NCBI GenBank assembly: GCA_036346225.1
Contig: JARFIW010001491.1
Location: 3,100,001 to 3,164,000, forward strand
DNA from: Platerodrilus igneus
Taxonomy: Eukaryota > Arthropoda > Insecta > Coleoptera > Lycidae
DNA length: 64,000 bases
Reading direction: 5' to 3'
The first letter of the stretch is position 1. The number at the start of each line of letters is the position of its first letter. This document shows, in pieces, positions 19,830 through 31,129 of the stretch. The translations under genes were made by a program, and so were the position numbers. The notes beneath the pieces are model-generated. The model ran no database searches. It was given only the letters and a program-made list of their open reading frames with translations, and was not told the DNA's origin.

Positions 19830-22800
19830 TTGTACAATTTGATGCGTATTGAAGCTTTTTATATATCTACCTTTAATAATGTCTAAGAGTAGTCTCTTGT
19901 TATTTGTATCAATTTTGCACGTGTTAATTTATTATAGTTCTTTAGGAAAATTAATGTGTTTTTAATGATGTTCTACAACTTGGGTTTGATACCGAAAAAG
20001 GATCCTGTTTTGGTTTACATATAATTAATTAAATATATTGACTTTTCATAAACTGCAGAACTTACATTTTTAATTAATTAATTTCTTGAATCAAAGATCA
20101 AAAATACTTATGGTTTGAACTAATCTGTATTTCAATTGTGCTGTTAAAAAAGCTAGATTTTATAATGTGACAAACAAATACGAACGTGTCACCTGTTTAG
20201 TTACAAGCACATTTTAATGTAACCTTTTAAATTCAAATAAAGTTATCTTATAGAAATTTCTTTGCGTTCTTACGAACATTTATACAATATCTAACTATTA
20301 TATTCTGAACAAAAAATTACGTGTGCCAATTTAAATCACTATATAAAATTTACAAAAAATTATTACTTTTCCAGTAGTGGTTCGGAGAAACAAGAATAGA
20401 AATTGAAGGCACTCGCCCCAAATAATCCTCTAGACATCATCGTTCGTTAACCATCGTGTGCAGTTACAACAACAGGTGCGCGAGGTTCACACGTATTTGG
20501 CATTACAGCTTGACTTCTATACAAAACAAAATTGACGGAAAATTCCTCAATACTTCATAGGATTGCAACACTCGAGAATTTGAACTTTCAATACTGCATA
20601 ACAAAAAAGACTTGTGCTTCAGTCCATAACAATTAGACTGTGTTACACTCCATAATTAAAAATACCTTATATATTACGTATATACATAAAACTTGCGCTG
20701 AAAAGAATCGAGAAAATGATTTGAATGCAAAATTGAAAACTATTCACCTGCCGTGATGATGTTTACTCTAAAGCAACAATAGGTCGATTAAACTATGAAT
20801 TGATACAACGGTATTCTTTGTGACCATGCCACCTGCCTTTGAGACTGCATGATTTCCCAAGAAACCTGCTAGCCCACTTTGCCACAAACGTGTTTATGCA
20901 ATCACATCCGTACTTTTAATGACGAACTTTAACATCAAAGCAATTTATTACTCAAGCACGCGCAGAACTGGGTTGTTGCATCAACACGTACACAGATAAA
21001 AGGAAACCTAGATTCTACTTCAAGTCTATAAACATAGATGGAGTTCTAAGTAACTAATAGATATTATATTGTTGAAATAGGAATTTGGTGTTTTCTGTAC
21101 AGTAAAGGATTTTTGTTAAATAAATATTTATAACAAAAGCGTACATTAATGAAACATATAATCGTATTCGTTACACAGTTTGTGTCAACGACCTTGTGAA
21201 GTTTTCTGTTTTTATACATTGATATTTGATTGGTCTTTGCTTCAAACAGTTCTTTTCAGAACCCATATTAGTATTAAACTGAACTATTATCACCGAAGAC
21301 GATGAGAGGGATTCACTTGACGTAGAACTAAGCAACTTGTTGCTAGTTTGATAACCTTTATAGGTTGTATGAAAATCGAAGTATTCATTCATAAGTTAAA
21401 TTTATAGTGCAATATGTAATTATTTAAGATTTATCGTGTTATTGTTCATACCTTATGGTAGAATCTAAAGCATGATGAGCTTTTTAATGGTGGCGAACTA
21501 TCCATGAATACAGTCCCGCATAATATTGGGTTTAAACGGGCATGGAGATTATCCAAGAGTGGAATTGCTAAATATTGTGGATGAAAGGAATTCGACCCTT
21601 AGGATATATAACAAAAAAAAAATAGGCAAATTACAACGGAGAAGGGAATGAGCAAAATTTCTTATATTGATTTGAAAATTAATTAATAAAGAATTTGGAA
21701 AAAACCATTTGCAATAATTTTAGACAGCGTGTCGTATTACTATACTTTGTTAAATAAAATATCCAACAGTTCCTAAAAAAAAGTAACATTGCAGAATGAC
21801 TTAATAATTAAGCAATTTCTTATGAAACTAAAGCTTTTAAGCAGAGCCTTTTCAACTTGTCACGATGTAAGTCAAAATAATGTGTTTTGTAACGTACCAG
21901 TAATTTTTTAAAATTGTAGGCATAAACCGAGAAAACTTTTTAAAGTGAAATTACTGGCCAAAGAATTCAGATGTGTGGTATTGAGATTTTGTCCGTATCA
22001 CTGCATATTTAATGCAATTGAGAATGTATGAGGTGTAAGACCTACTACAAACAACACATCGGCAGAACATACGGTGAAACATGCTGCAAAAATTATCAAA
22101 GATTGGTGGGAAGGTAAAATCAAATTCCATCAAAGGGACATTGTACTTCTAATTACTAACATTAGTGATTGAAATAGATTTTCAGTCCCATTAAAGAAAC
22201 TTTTTACATGATTGATATACCTTTAATTTTATGTACAATAAACAAGTATACCTACATACGTTTTAATGCTCAATTACAAACTGTTAATCTCTTCTGTGAC
22301 TACCGATAGCGTTATTATACTCATGTGGTAACAGTTTTTGCCAGTGGTAATGACGCCACGACGTGACATCACAAAAATCGATGACGCAGGTTTATTTAGA
22401 AATTGCACCTAAATCAGCTGAGGTAAACCAGAAAAACATCTTAATCTCGTTCACTGAGGAATCGTCATCACGGTAGTAAGGATCATTAACGCTGCGACCA
22501 TAACTCCAACAGTTGGCCTAAGCAAAAGAGCTAAAAGATATTCTTTCTAGTCATTAATAACCACGTAAGAAACTTACCGATGTACAGAGGATATAAGCTT
22601 TTCGTAGAAGACGTGCATAGCTGCATCGCAGAAAATACATGCCAAGACGAAAAGCAGAAAACGATATGATAATCGATTAAAATATTAAGATACCACAATT
22701 CAAAGAACATCTCTAGAGTCTTTGTAATGCATAAATAGATAAGGAAACCGGCAAATTCGAATTCAAACGCCTTCGTTAATCACACATGTAAAAAATCTTT

Positions 22801-23280
22801 GCAATTCACACTTATTACGACTTTTAAATAAAGCGAGCATATCCTTTCAAAAAGCAAAGATTGTTAATAGCCGAATACATTTGTGATGTTATATCAAACA
22901 GTAGAGATAGATTGAAGTGCCTTGCTTAAAACTAGATATACTAATAACATTCTACAGGATGTTGAACAAACATTTATTTCAATTCTATTAGAATGAGTTT
23001 TACAGAAACATATCGAGTTATTAAATTATAATGAGTGATCAGGTGCGTCTCCTATAACAGGTAGTTACACAAAAGTCAAAGTGGAAGTGTGGGAATATTT
23101 AAAAAAGTCGCGAATCAAACGAAAATATTTAGAAATATAAAATTGAACCTAACAAACCTAACAAAAATGTGTAACGCTAGTGCGTAACTTAAACAAACAT
23201 TAGGTAGTAAAAATGAGTTTATTAATTTCAGTTAGTTAAATGAGCTTTTAGCACAAAAACAGCCTGTAAATTTAAACGTT
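19824..23280. other. No feature recognised (3.4 kb)
   Basis: AT-rich DNA. Short frames (for example the minus strand at 21171-21392 and 21951-22133) have no motif and no copy elsewhere in the window. CRE-like words (tgacgtca relatives) occur near 22350-22390 but are isolated. Confidence 0.4.
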
Positions 23281-24572
23281 TGTTACGTTCATTTTCGTAA
23301 AAAATTGTTTAGTTTATATACAATAATTTTTAACTCAAATCCCTTTCGCGTATTTAAAATTGTATTTCAATTAAAAATAAATATCCTTTCTAAGAATTCC
23401 CTAACGTGGAATTTACGCAATAATTAGATAGGCGTCTTTCCAAGTATTCAATAATTAATGCTGGTGTGTTTTCCCTTTTTGAAGAATTCGGCGAATTATA
23501 TCAATAAATTCGGGTTTTCCTGTTTTATTTCCTTTAACAAGATTACTGTGAGCTTTGGTGCTTTAGCTAAACAAATTTAATATTCACTTTCTGTGCGAAT
23601 AGCAACAAGAAAACATCCGTCCTGTTTTGCTTCGTTCCGTTTTTCTTTATGCGGATTGCTGGCACGCATTATAGCGTGGGTTTATGAAACGCGACTTTTC
23701 GGTTTTAATCAATTAATTTATTGTTCGTAATTATTCTAGCTTCCTGCGAGGGACACGTTTATCCCTTGAGCTGTCGTTTCTTCTCGTAATGGGACGTCAA
23801 ACGCGTTCTTCCTGGGCGTAGGTCTACCTACTCGCTGACGTAGACCAGCTACTGACTCAACCTCGACGTCAGCAACTCGAGGGTGAGTTTTTCTTTGTAT
23901 TCGCTTCTTACTTTGGAACCAGAACGCCTGGGATTTTACCGTTCAAATATGGCATTTCCAAACTTAATTCTTATATACAAAAATTATTGATCTATTTTGG
24001 TATTTACTGCTCTTTTATTAATGCTTTACTATTTGTTTATAAATAACTAAAAATATACTACTTATTAATGTAAAAACGGTTTAAAGACTTGCTGGCACAT
24101 TTGAAAAAGTTGTTGCCATTATGTTTGTAAATATTAGTTAAGTTTATATTTACGATGATCTAGAGCTGTGGTTTTTAGGGTTGCGTTTGGTTCCTTTTTT
24201 TTTACTAATTAATGTCAGGGGTAATTACCTAAAAACTACAGCTCGCCATTTTCAGGAATAAATTTTTTTTGAATGTTTGGGGGTTTCTCATATTGTATAT
24301 GTAAATTGGGGACATCGATTTTTTTTTGGGGTGGGTTTGGGAATACTGTGTTCTGTAAATATTTTGTTTAATTATAAGTTCGTTTTTCCTTTGTGTGTTT
24401 CGTTCTGAGTGTGAATAAGTGAGTGTATATAAATTTTCTCTCTATTTATTTCAGGTTTCTTTTTCATTTATCTATAGGTATAAAACCCCGCCCACTCACC
24501 GATTGAGCCCGGTCATCCTTTCTTTCTTTTTCTTGGTTTTCTTTTTAGGTTACGTCAATGTACGTAGCACAA
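23281..24572 (+). repeat. LTR of Gypsy C (boundaries inferred)
   Basis: The end is placed just before the primer-site region at 24578. The start is placed at TGTTACGTTCATTTTCG (23281) because it resembles the TGTTACGTGCC start of the D-type LTRs. The block CCGATTGAGCCCGGTCAT near 24500 is shared with the Gypsy A LTR (about 4340), which shows that the two families are related. A donor-like GAGG|GTGAGT near 23880 and acceptor-like TTTATTTCAG near 24454 and CTATAG near 24477 mirror the intron-like layout in A. No second LTR was found, so 3' parts are missing. Confidence 0.5.
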
Positions 24573-24577
24573 AATAT

Positions 24578-24595
24578 TGACGCCCTGGCGCGGGG
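24578..24595 (+). promoter_or_regulatory. Candidate primer binding site of Gypsy C
   Basis: TGACGCCCTGGCGCGGGG follows the LTR end at the expected place but differs from the Lys-type site. A second candidate, TGGCGCCCAAGATTTTTC, is at 24929-24946 and keeps the first nine Lys-site bases. The first is preferred by position. Confidence 0.4.
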
Positions 24596-25204
24596 CTGCG
24601 ATTCTTTTTGCGATTAATTTCGGCTGCGATTTTGTTTAGGTAATTTCTTCTGCAATTTGGTTTTCGTTAATTTTCTTGTGCTGCGATGTTGTTTCGTGTA
24701 ACTTTGGCTCCGATTTTATTTTAGTTAGTTTTGGCTCCGAGTTCGTTTTAGTTAATTTTTGCTCCGATTTTTTGTTTATTATTGTTAGTTCCTAAGTTCC
24801 TACATGACCCGCATTTTCTCGACTTGATATTACTTATGTTTCGTCCCTTACGCTTGATATTATTGGTGGGTTAATTTCAGATTATTGGACTTGTGTTTTC
24901 ACCAATAATCCTAGTCCGTTGAAAACGCTGGCGCCCAAGATTTTTCTTTTTTCTTCCGTCCCGCTCTGTATATTTTGTTCTCCCAATCAAGTCTAGAGTT
25001 AGTTTTTTCCTCCGATTTTTCTTTTATTCTACAGCCCTGTTCTAATTTCTATTTTGTTGTTTCGCTTCCATTGGTTTATCCGTCGGATCTGTTTTAGATT
25101 GTCCTGTATTCGCAATAATTTTCTTTTCTTTTGAGCTTTTATCGAGTTACGGTTATCCTTTATTTAGTTACTTTTTACCAATTTCTTTCTTGTTCGTATT
25201 CAAA

Positions 25205-26158
25205 ATGACTTCTTTTTCGACATCCCACCTAGGCCTCCCAGTGTGGGAGTGGAATTTGAAATTTTTTGGTAACCCGAACACTCTTACCGTACATGATTTT
25301 TTGGAACGAGTCGAAAAACTCCGACGAGCTCACCATGTATCCGAATTGCAGTTATTTAAGTCTGCAGTGGAATTATTCGAGGCTAAAGCTTTACTTTGGT
25401 ATCGTGGTTTTCGGCATAGGTTTTCTGACTGGAAGTCGTTGTCTAATTTACTGATTCATCATTTTGAACACATGGAGTTTGTTTATAGAGCTACTACTAT
25501 TGAGAAAAGTACTCTTGCTTCACATGACCAAGTTGTTAAGGTTTCTCCTACGCCTACGAGTAGATCCGATACTTCTTTCGTACGTTCTACTGTTCTTCCT
25601 CCTACTTCTACTCCTACTCGTCAGGTCGTATGCTCTAATTGCGACAAACCTGGTCATGTTTCGACACGTTGTACTCGTCATAAAGTACTCCATTGTTATG
25701 GTTGCGGACATAAAGGAGTGTCTCGCCGCAACTGTCCGAACTGTCATCCTACTACCAATAGTTCTTCAAATAATATTTCAACTTCTGCCCTCACCTCTAG
25801 TTGCCTAACTTCTTCTACTTCTCATTCTACGTTCTCTTCGATACTTCATTTAGGTCCTCCCGCTCCTACTATCAAAACCTACTCTTCTTCAGCAAATATA
25901 GCTTCTAACAAAATGTCCTCCGTTTCTAGTTCTACATTCTATTCTAATCCTACTTCTGCTCGCCCTACTTATTCACTCTCGCCCCAAAATGTGCCTCCAC
26001 CACCATTACAACCCATGCTTCGAATTGGCGACTTGCAGCTAGCTTCTCAAGAGTTTGTTCCCGCTTTCCTAAACGATTCTACCAAAGAATTGTCTGTCGT
26101 GTCTGCAAGCACAAAGGTCGCTGAAATGACCATAACTTCTAATTCAGTCTGTTGTTGA
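25205..26158 (+). CDS. gag: Gag-like protein of Gypsy C, internally shortened
   Basis: An ATG at 25205 gives 317 codons; the open frame extends five codons further upstream without an ATG. The capsid N-terminal half is clear: VWEWNLKFFGNPNTLTVHDF, FLERVEKLRRAHHVSELQLF, ALLWYRGFRHRFSDWKSL. The second half of capsid (compare the LEEIKQRTMGPAESM and LEIILPNLTPFYQ blocks of A) is absent, so about 120 residues appear deleted in frame. Two knuckles follow: CSNCDKPGHVSTRC and CYGCGHKGVSRRNC, the second again with Val in place of His, then CPNC. The C-terminal 130 residues are Ser/Thr/Pro-rich with no protease motif. Pol does not follow. An intact frame with an in-frame deletion could make protein, but no function is implied. 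Confidence 0.8.
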   Translation: MTSFSTSHLGLPVWEWNLKFFGNPNTLTVHDFLERVEKLRRAHHVSELQLFKSAVELFEAKALLWYRGFRHRFSDWKSLSNLLIHHFEHMEFVYRATTIEKSTLASHDQVVKVSPTPTSRSDTSFVRSTVLPPTSTPTRQVVCSNCDKPGHVSTRCTRHKVLHCYGCGHKGVSRRNCPNCHPTTNSSSNNISTSALTSSCLTSSTSHSTFSSILHLGPPAPTIKTYSSSANIASNKMSSVSSSTFYSNPTSARPTYSLSPQNVPPPPLQPMLRIGDLQLASQEFVPAFLNDSTKELSVVSASTKVAEMTITSNSVCC

Positions 26159-26359
26159 CAGTAGTAAGCGTATGTTTGTGTAACAGAGGTAAAACCAGTA
26201 GTCGTTCGAAGTGATACTTTAGCTAGCTCTGAAAAGAAATATCTACAGATAACCATGCATATGTAAATGACTTAAATAAACTTCTTTCTTGTTATTTTTG
26301 CAAAATGGATTTGTTTATGTACAACAAAACAACTATTACTAAAGCTCAGTTTTACTTTA

Positions 26360-28170
26360 TTTGTAGATAGTGGAAGCAGTATCCATTCAGTTCCTTTGAT
26401 TCCGATTGCGATCCACAATTTCTATCCTCAAGTAATAAAGATCTCTCTTCTTCTGATGAAACCGGAAAAGGTTTCCAAAAACAAAACGTCAAAAAATTTT
26501 GCAACAATTCGAAGAAATTGAAAGTCAACCCCACTGTAGCTGATATTCCCCAAGACAGTGCACCACTGAATAATAACAAGAATGAATGCGTTGATGAAGA
26601 ACAGTTAGAAAAGTTTTTTAATGTTGCTCTTATAGACAAACCTCCTGTCATTGAAAATATTATTGAAGAAAGTGATGAAGGGCTCTATTTTGAACAACAC
26701 GATTCTTTGGAGAAAGCAGTTGGAAACCATCAAATTATTGAGTACAATGGTGAAGATGGTATTCATGCAATGCTGCAGCACTATTACATGATTTGTCGCC
26801 TATTACTTTTTTCCGAACATTTTTATCGATATTATCATAGATAAAATAGTAGAAAAAACGAATATATATGCAATGCAAGTTTTACTTGATGCAGAAGATG
26901 TAGGAACAGAGTCCAGATTACGTATGGGGATGCCTAATCAGAAAGAAGAAATTTATAAATTTATTGGTAGTATGGCATATGTGGATATGGTGAAAATGTC
27001 ATCGGTCGATAAATACTGGAGTAAAGACGAATTATTTGGAATAGGAATAATTCCTAAAATAACGTCCAGAAACTGTTTTCAACTGCTTCTGAGAATGTGG
27101 CATTTTTCAAGCAACACTACTTGCCCTGAAGGTGATCGCTTGCATAAAGTAAAACCGTTATTGTAGAAACTAATAAAAAATTTTCAAGCAGTATTCACTC
27201 CTGGCAGAAAATTTTGTATAGACGAATCAGTAGTACCATTCCAAGATCTTTTACTTATAAAACAATACATTCTCCATAGAAAACGCACAAATATGGAAAA
27301 AAATTATTCAAATTGTGTAGCGATAACTGATTTACATGTAACCTAAAAATTTATGGTGGAACAGAAAAAATGAAAGCATGGGGTCTGTGCCTTCAAATAT
27401 TGTAATAAAAATATCAGAGAGTCTACTAAATTCTGGCAGAACCATCATTGCAGATAACTATTACACCAGCCTTGAACTTTGTAACTTGCTTCTGGATCAT
27501 AAAACACATTATGTAGGTGCTCTTAGAGCTAACCGACGAGGAAATCCAAAATAAGTAACACAGAAAAAGTTAAAAATGAGAAATATACGGTTTAGAAAAT
27601 GAGAGGGGTATTTGTATACTAAAATGGAGAGACAAAGGACACGTATTACTTCTGATTTCAAAACATACGACTGAAACGAAGGATGTACAAAGACGTGATG
27701 ACATTGTAGAAAACTTGCGAGCAGTTATGGAATACAATGACGGTAAATCTTCTATTGATCAATCGGACCAAATGTCCAGTTACCAATCACTTCACAGAAA
27801 GTCCCTGAAATGGTACTGGGAACTTGCGATAGTGTTTAATTTGGGAACGTCAATGGTTAACACTCACATAATTTATAACTTATAACCAACTTGCCAACAA
27901 AAAGTTAAAATACGCCGAATTTAGAGAACAAGTTATAAGAAGCCTACTTGGACTTGACAAAAATGACACTCAACACGTAGAAGAAAATAGAAGAAACTCA
28001 GCCAAATACAAAAACGCTTTGAAAAAGAAAGAAGACAAGCTTGATATTGTACGAAAGAACTGCAAAAAAATTATGAGGAGATATTACAAAAAGTCGCGTA
28101 AAGGAATTAGTAATCTATTTCGCCTTCTGCGATGAGCAGCCATACTACTGATGGATTGTTTCAACCAGAG
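26360..28170 (+). pseudogene. piggyBac-family transposase (DDE_Tnp_1_7), broken
   Basis: Would cut and paste a transposon at TTAA sites. N-terminal acidic region: SDCDPQFLSSSNKDLSSSDE and on. Core blocks: KEEIYKFIGSMAYVDMVKM, DKYWSKDELFGIGIIPKI and SRNCFQLLLRMWHFSSN (26873-27166). After a stop at 27164-27166 come FTPGRKFCIDESVVPFQDLL (catalytic Asp and the 'DExMxPF'-type block), then, across frameshifts, IIADNYYTSLELCNLLLDHK, a LRANRRGNPK block and SIDQSDQMSSYQSLHRKSLK with WYWELAIVFNLGTSMVN. The C-terminal cysteine-rich domain survives only as FCDEQPYY and similar pieces near 28120-28155. At least five stops or shifts make it non-functional. The 5' terminal repeat was not found. Confidence 0.88.
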
Positions 28171-28374
28171 TCATAAATAATTTAGATCAGCTTTATTTTC
28201 TTCTTTTTTTTATATTTATAATATTTGTATTATTGTCGTATTAAAATTTTAAAATAAGATTTGATTTGTTTTTTTCTAAAATTCGGACTAGCTTCAGGTA
28301 AGCATGTGCCAGAACGGTCGTTTAAAGTGCATTGGGTTATGCATATTATACAGGAAATTTGAGCAGAGTGCTGC

Positions 28375-28438
28375 AGCGGTCGCATACGACCGCCATGGCG
28401 CAACAGGTACTCTAGGTCAGCGGTCGTATACGACCGCT
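28375..28438. repeat. Pair of 20-bp palindromes downstream of piggyBac
   Basis: AGCGGTCGTATACGACCGCT at 28419-28438 is a perfect 20-bp palindrome. AGCGGTCGCATACGACCGCC at 28375-28394 is the same with two changes. They are direct copies 44 bp apart, about 200 bp after the transposase end, so they may be part of the piggyBac 3' subterminal region. Confidence 0.8.
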
Positions 28439-28448
28439 TGGCAGTCAA

Positions 28449-28890
28449 TCTGTTATATTAGGATGAAAGAATTAAATTGTAGAACGCCCAGTTCATTAAA
28501 TATAGACAGTAATAAAAATATCGAGACAGTACACCCTTTCGTATTAAATTCTGAAAAATTATAGATAGAGACTCTGGAAATAACCGGCACATTAAAGTCA
28601 GCTTCACGAATTTACACGGGTTCGAAAAATCATTAATCTCGGACTGACACGCCCTAATAACCTTATACTCGTAAAATAAGGCATACAATTAATGTACTGT
28701 AAACGACGAATAGCGCAGTTTTCGGTTTTAAACGTAAAATCTAGAAACAAAGTGATGATCCATTCAGACAAAACGAAATTAAGATAGTTTAGAAGCACAC
28801 TCCATGAGAAACGGAAATAATATGCAATGAATCGAGGACGTAAAACTGATAAAACCGACGGATAGTAAAATTTGATCGACACGCAATCAT
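28449..28890. other. No feature recognised
   Basis: Short overlapping minus-strand frames at 28458-28882 show hydrophobic runs only, which is expected from AT-rich DNA. Confidence 0.35.
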
Positions 28891-28893
28891 CGG

Positions 28894-29112
28894 ATGTTAA
28901 AAACAGGAACGGAAGTTAAGGTGACGGTATCATATTCAAAAGTGTTAATTAAAGAGCGCAATTTCAGAAGCGAAAATACAAGGCGAATATGCATACCAGC
29001 AGATAACGTAAAAGATACCAGTGTGAGGAAGCTTATATCAACATCGATAGGTGGATTTTATACCTGCAACGATTTCTATTTGAAGGTCGATGGAGTTTTG
29101 CAAAAAAAATAA
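28894..29112 (+). CDS. Small unidentified ORF
   Basis: 72 codons from an ATG: MLKTGTEVKVTVSYSKVLIK, then many R/K/N/S residues and GGFYTCNDFYLKVDGVLQKK, ending TAA. Composition is more protein-like than its neighbours, and reading stays open through mixed codons. I do not recognise a family. It has no copy in this window. It could be an exon, a fragment of an unknown transposable element, or chance. Confidence 0.2.
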   Translation: MLKTGTEVKVTVSYSKVLIKERNFRSENTRRICIPADNVKDTSVRKLISTSIGGFYTCNDFYLKVDGVLQKK

Positions 29113-29697
29113 CTGTAAGTCATTGAAATATTTGCTATATAGTTTATAACCATCACTTGGTGTTTGTTTGTTTCTTTTGTATTTAATACATGTGATAATA
29201 ATAATAATTATAATAATAAGTGTAAAGCTTATTATTAAGAAAGATTATTCATGCTGGCGCACGCTTATTTAAAGCGTATTGAAAACAAAGAATTCTCAAA
29301 TATAAAGATTCATTATTTAAAATATTAGGTACTTTTTCTAACTAAACGCATATTGGGCCAATTAAGAGTAGATCATAGCTTTTTTTCTGTAATTCACTGT
29401 TATAATCGTGTTTTACAATATAGTTAGATATACAAACCGTAGAGTTCAGATTTGTGTTTATTTTAAACTAGTACAAGAAAACAACGCAAGTGAAGCTACA
29501 TCAATCTCTAACAGCAGTGATAACCACTATATCTTTAACCTGAACACCTAATCTTCATGTAGACTTTATTTGTGTTGATTCTTTTCAGGTGGGTTGGCTC
29601 TCAAAGGCTTTACATAGACAAAGGGAGTTTAAAAGACCTTCCAACGTTAGCGTAAAACTACTTACTAGAAGTGTCCGAATTTGTATACCCCTAAAGT

Positions 29698-29731
<34 letters not shown>

Positions 29732-30196
29732 TGTGCCTGCAACATCCGCGGTGCGGCAACCCAACCCTTGATATTGTGCATCCCGGATGGCCCTGATACG
29801 CTACATTATGATGAAATAAAATATGATGTGTCTTGAAAGAGACTTTAAGAAACGGTAACAATTTAAGGACAAGAATGCGCGTAAATTTCCCTAAGTGAAG
29901 TTATAGCGTGTTTGTGTTTCAAGAGATGGTTTGTTATTGAAATGCTGTAGTACTGCAGATATAGATAAAATAAAAGAGTTGTCATATTTTTTCTGTGAAT
30001 TTATTCTACATTTGTCGCTAATAACATAAGATCCTGCACGATAGTTATCAATCTCAACTTATCTGTTGTCAGAACTTTGCAATTCTACTTCAAAGTAGAA
30101 TTCTTTTTAATATTCCAAATTTTCTTAATACGCCTCAAAATTTCCCGCCCTGGGTAATTGCCCATTTATAAATTTGGCACCGTCTTTAACATAGTC
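29113..30196. other. Unassigned, with a (TG)n tract
   Basis: A (GT)n microsatellite is at about 29697-29730. Otherwise no coding or repeat signal was recognised. Confidence 0.5.
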
Positions 30197-30862
30197 ATCA
30201 TCATCATCATTAGGTCCTTAGTCCTGGAACTGGTCAGACGCGTACCCTCATTGTTGCCTATTCTGAACTAACTTACACATTTCCCTGAAATGTGCACAGT
30301 CTGCATCTATCACTATCTGATCTAGGTCTACATCTACCTCCGTTTTCCTATCTCTGCTTGTAAAATAACACATACTATTCCCCAAAAATGCTTTAGAACG
30401 CATTCTGTTCTGTTTCTCCTAATTTTTTTCCCTCAGATATCTTTATTCCCTTACTCTTTCTATAACCTATTTGTTATTTACATTTGGCAGTCCATGCTGT
30501 CACCCTCATACATCTGAAGCAAAACATTCCAAAAGACTGCTACCGTTTTTCTGTCTGCTTTTCCTACTGCCCGTATTTCATAGGCATACTTGAAATTCCC
30601 ACACAGCCTATATACAGCTCGGTTCCCCTTCTATTGTTTTCTAATTATATGCCCTATTTCACCGAGATTCAGTAGTATGTGAAGAGAGTTAAGCAGCCTG
30701 TGGCTGCCAAGATCTGCCAACACTTAGACACTTGCCGAATTAATAATTTTCCAGTAAATCCTTTCACACAATTAACATTATCCGAGAATATTGCACAACC
30801 AATAGCTGTAATTGCTTATAATAATCATCATGTTTAAGTACAGTTATTTTTTTGTCATTACT
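30197..30862 (-). repeat. LINE G tail: UTR plus second C-terminal block
   Basis: After the ORF stop there is about 200 bp of non-coding tail (tattctc.aattaatgttgat, gatctt.gcagccgcaggttgcttaacc-like). It then passes through a junction of the type 'ttagaaaacaatagaagg.gaaccgagctgta' into a second, degraded copy of the C-terminal domain, finally (ATG)n. The same UTR-junction-second block order recurs at 50870-51190 and 54640-55045. Confidence 0.75.
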
Positions 30863-31126
30863 TTATCCATCTTGAAATTGGTTGGATGCGTACCTCCATT
30901 GATTTCTATTATGAGCTAGCCTACACATTTCCCTGAAATTCCTACAGCCTACATCTTTTACTATCTGTGCGCAATAGTCTAATCTAGGTCTACCTATACC
31001 TCTCTTTTTTCCTATCTCTGCTTCTAATATATTCCGCACCATTCCCTCATGCCGTAGTATATGGCCTATCATCCTATCTCTCCTATTTTTTATCGTTTTC
31101 CACATAGTTCTTTCTACCCCTACCAT
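30863..31126 (-). pseudogene. LINE G C-terminal domain
   Basis: Open for 88 codons: TIKNRRDRMIGHILRHEGMV, then KKRGIGRPRLDYCAQIVKDV and FREMCRLAHNRNQWRYASNQ, stop. This block follows RT in many arthropod APE-type LINEs. Its function is not well established. Confidence 0.85.
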
Positions 31127-31129
31127 TTT

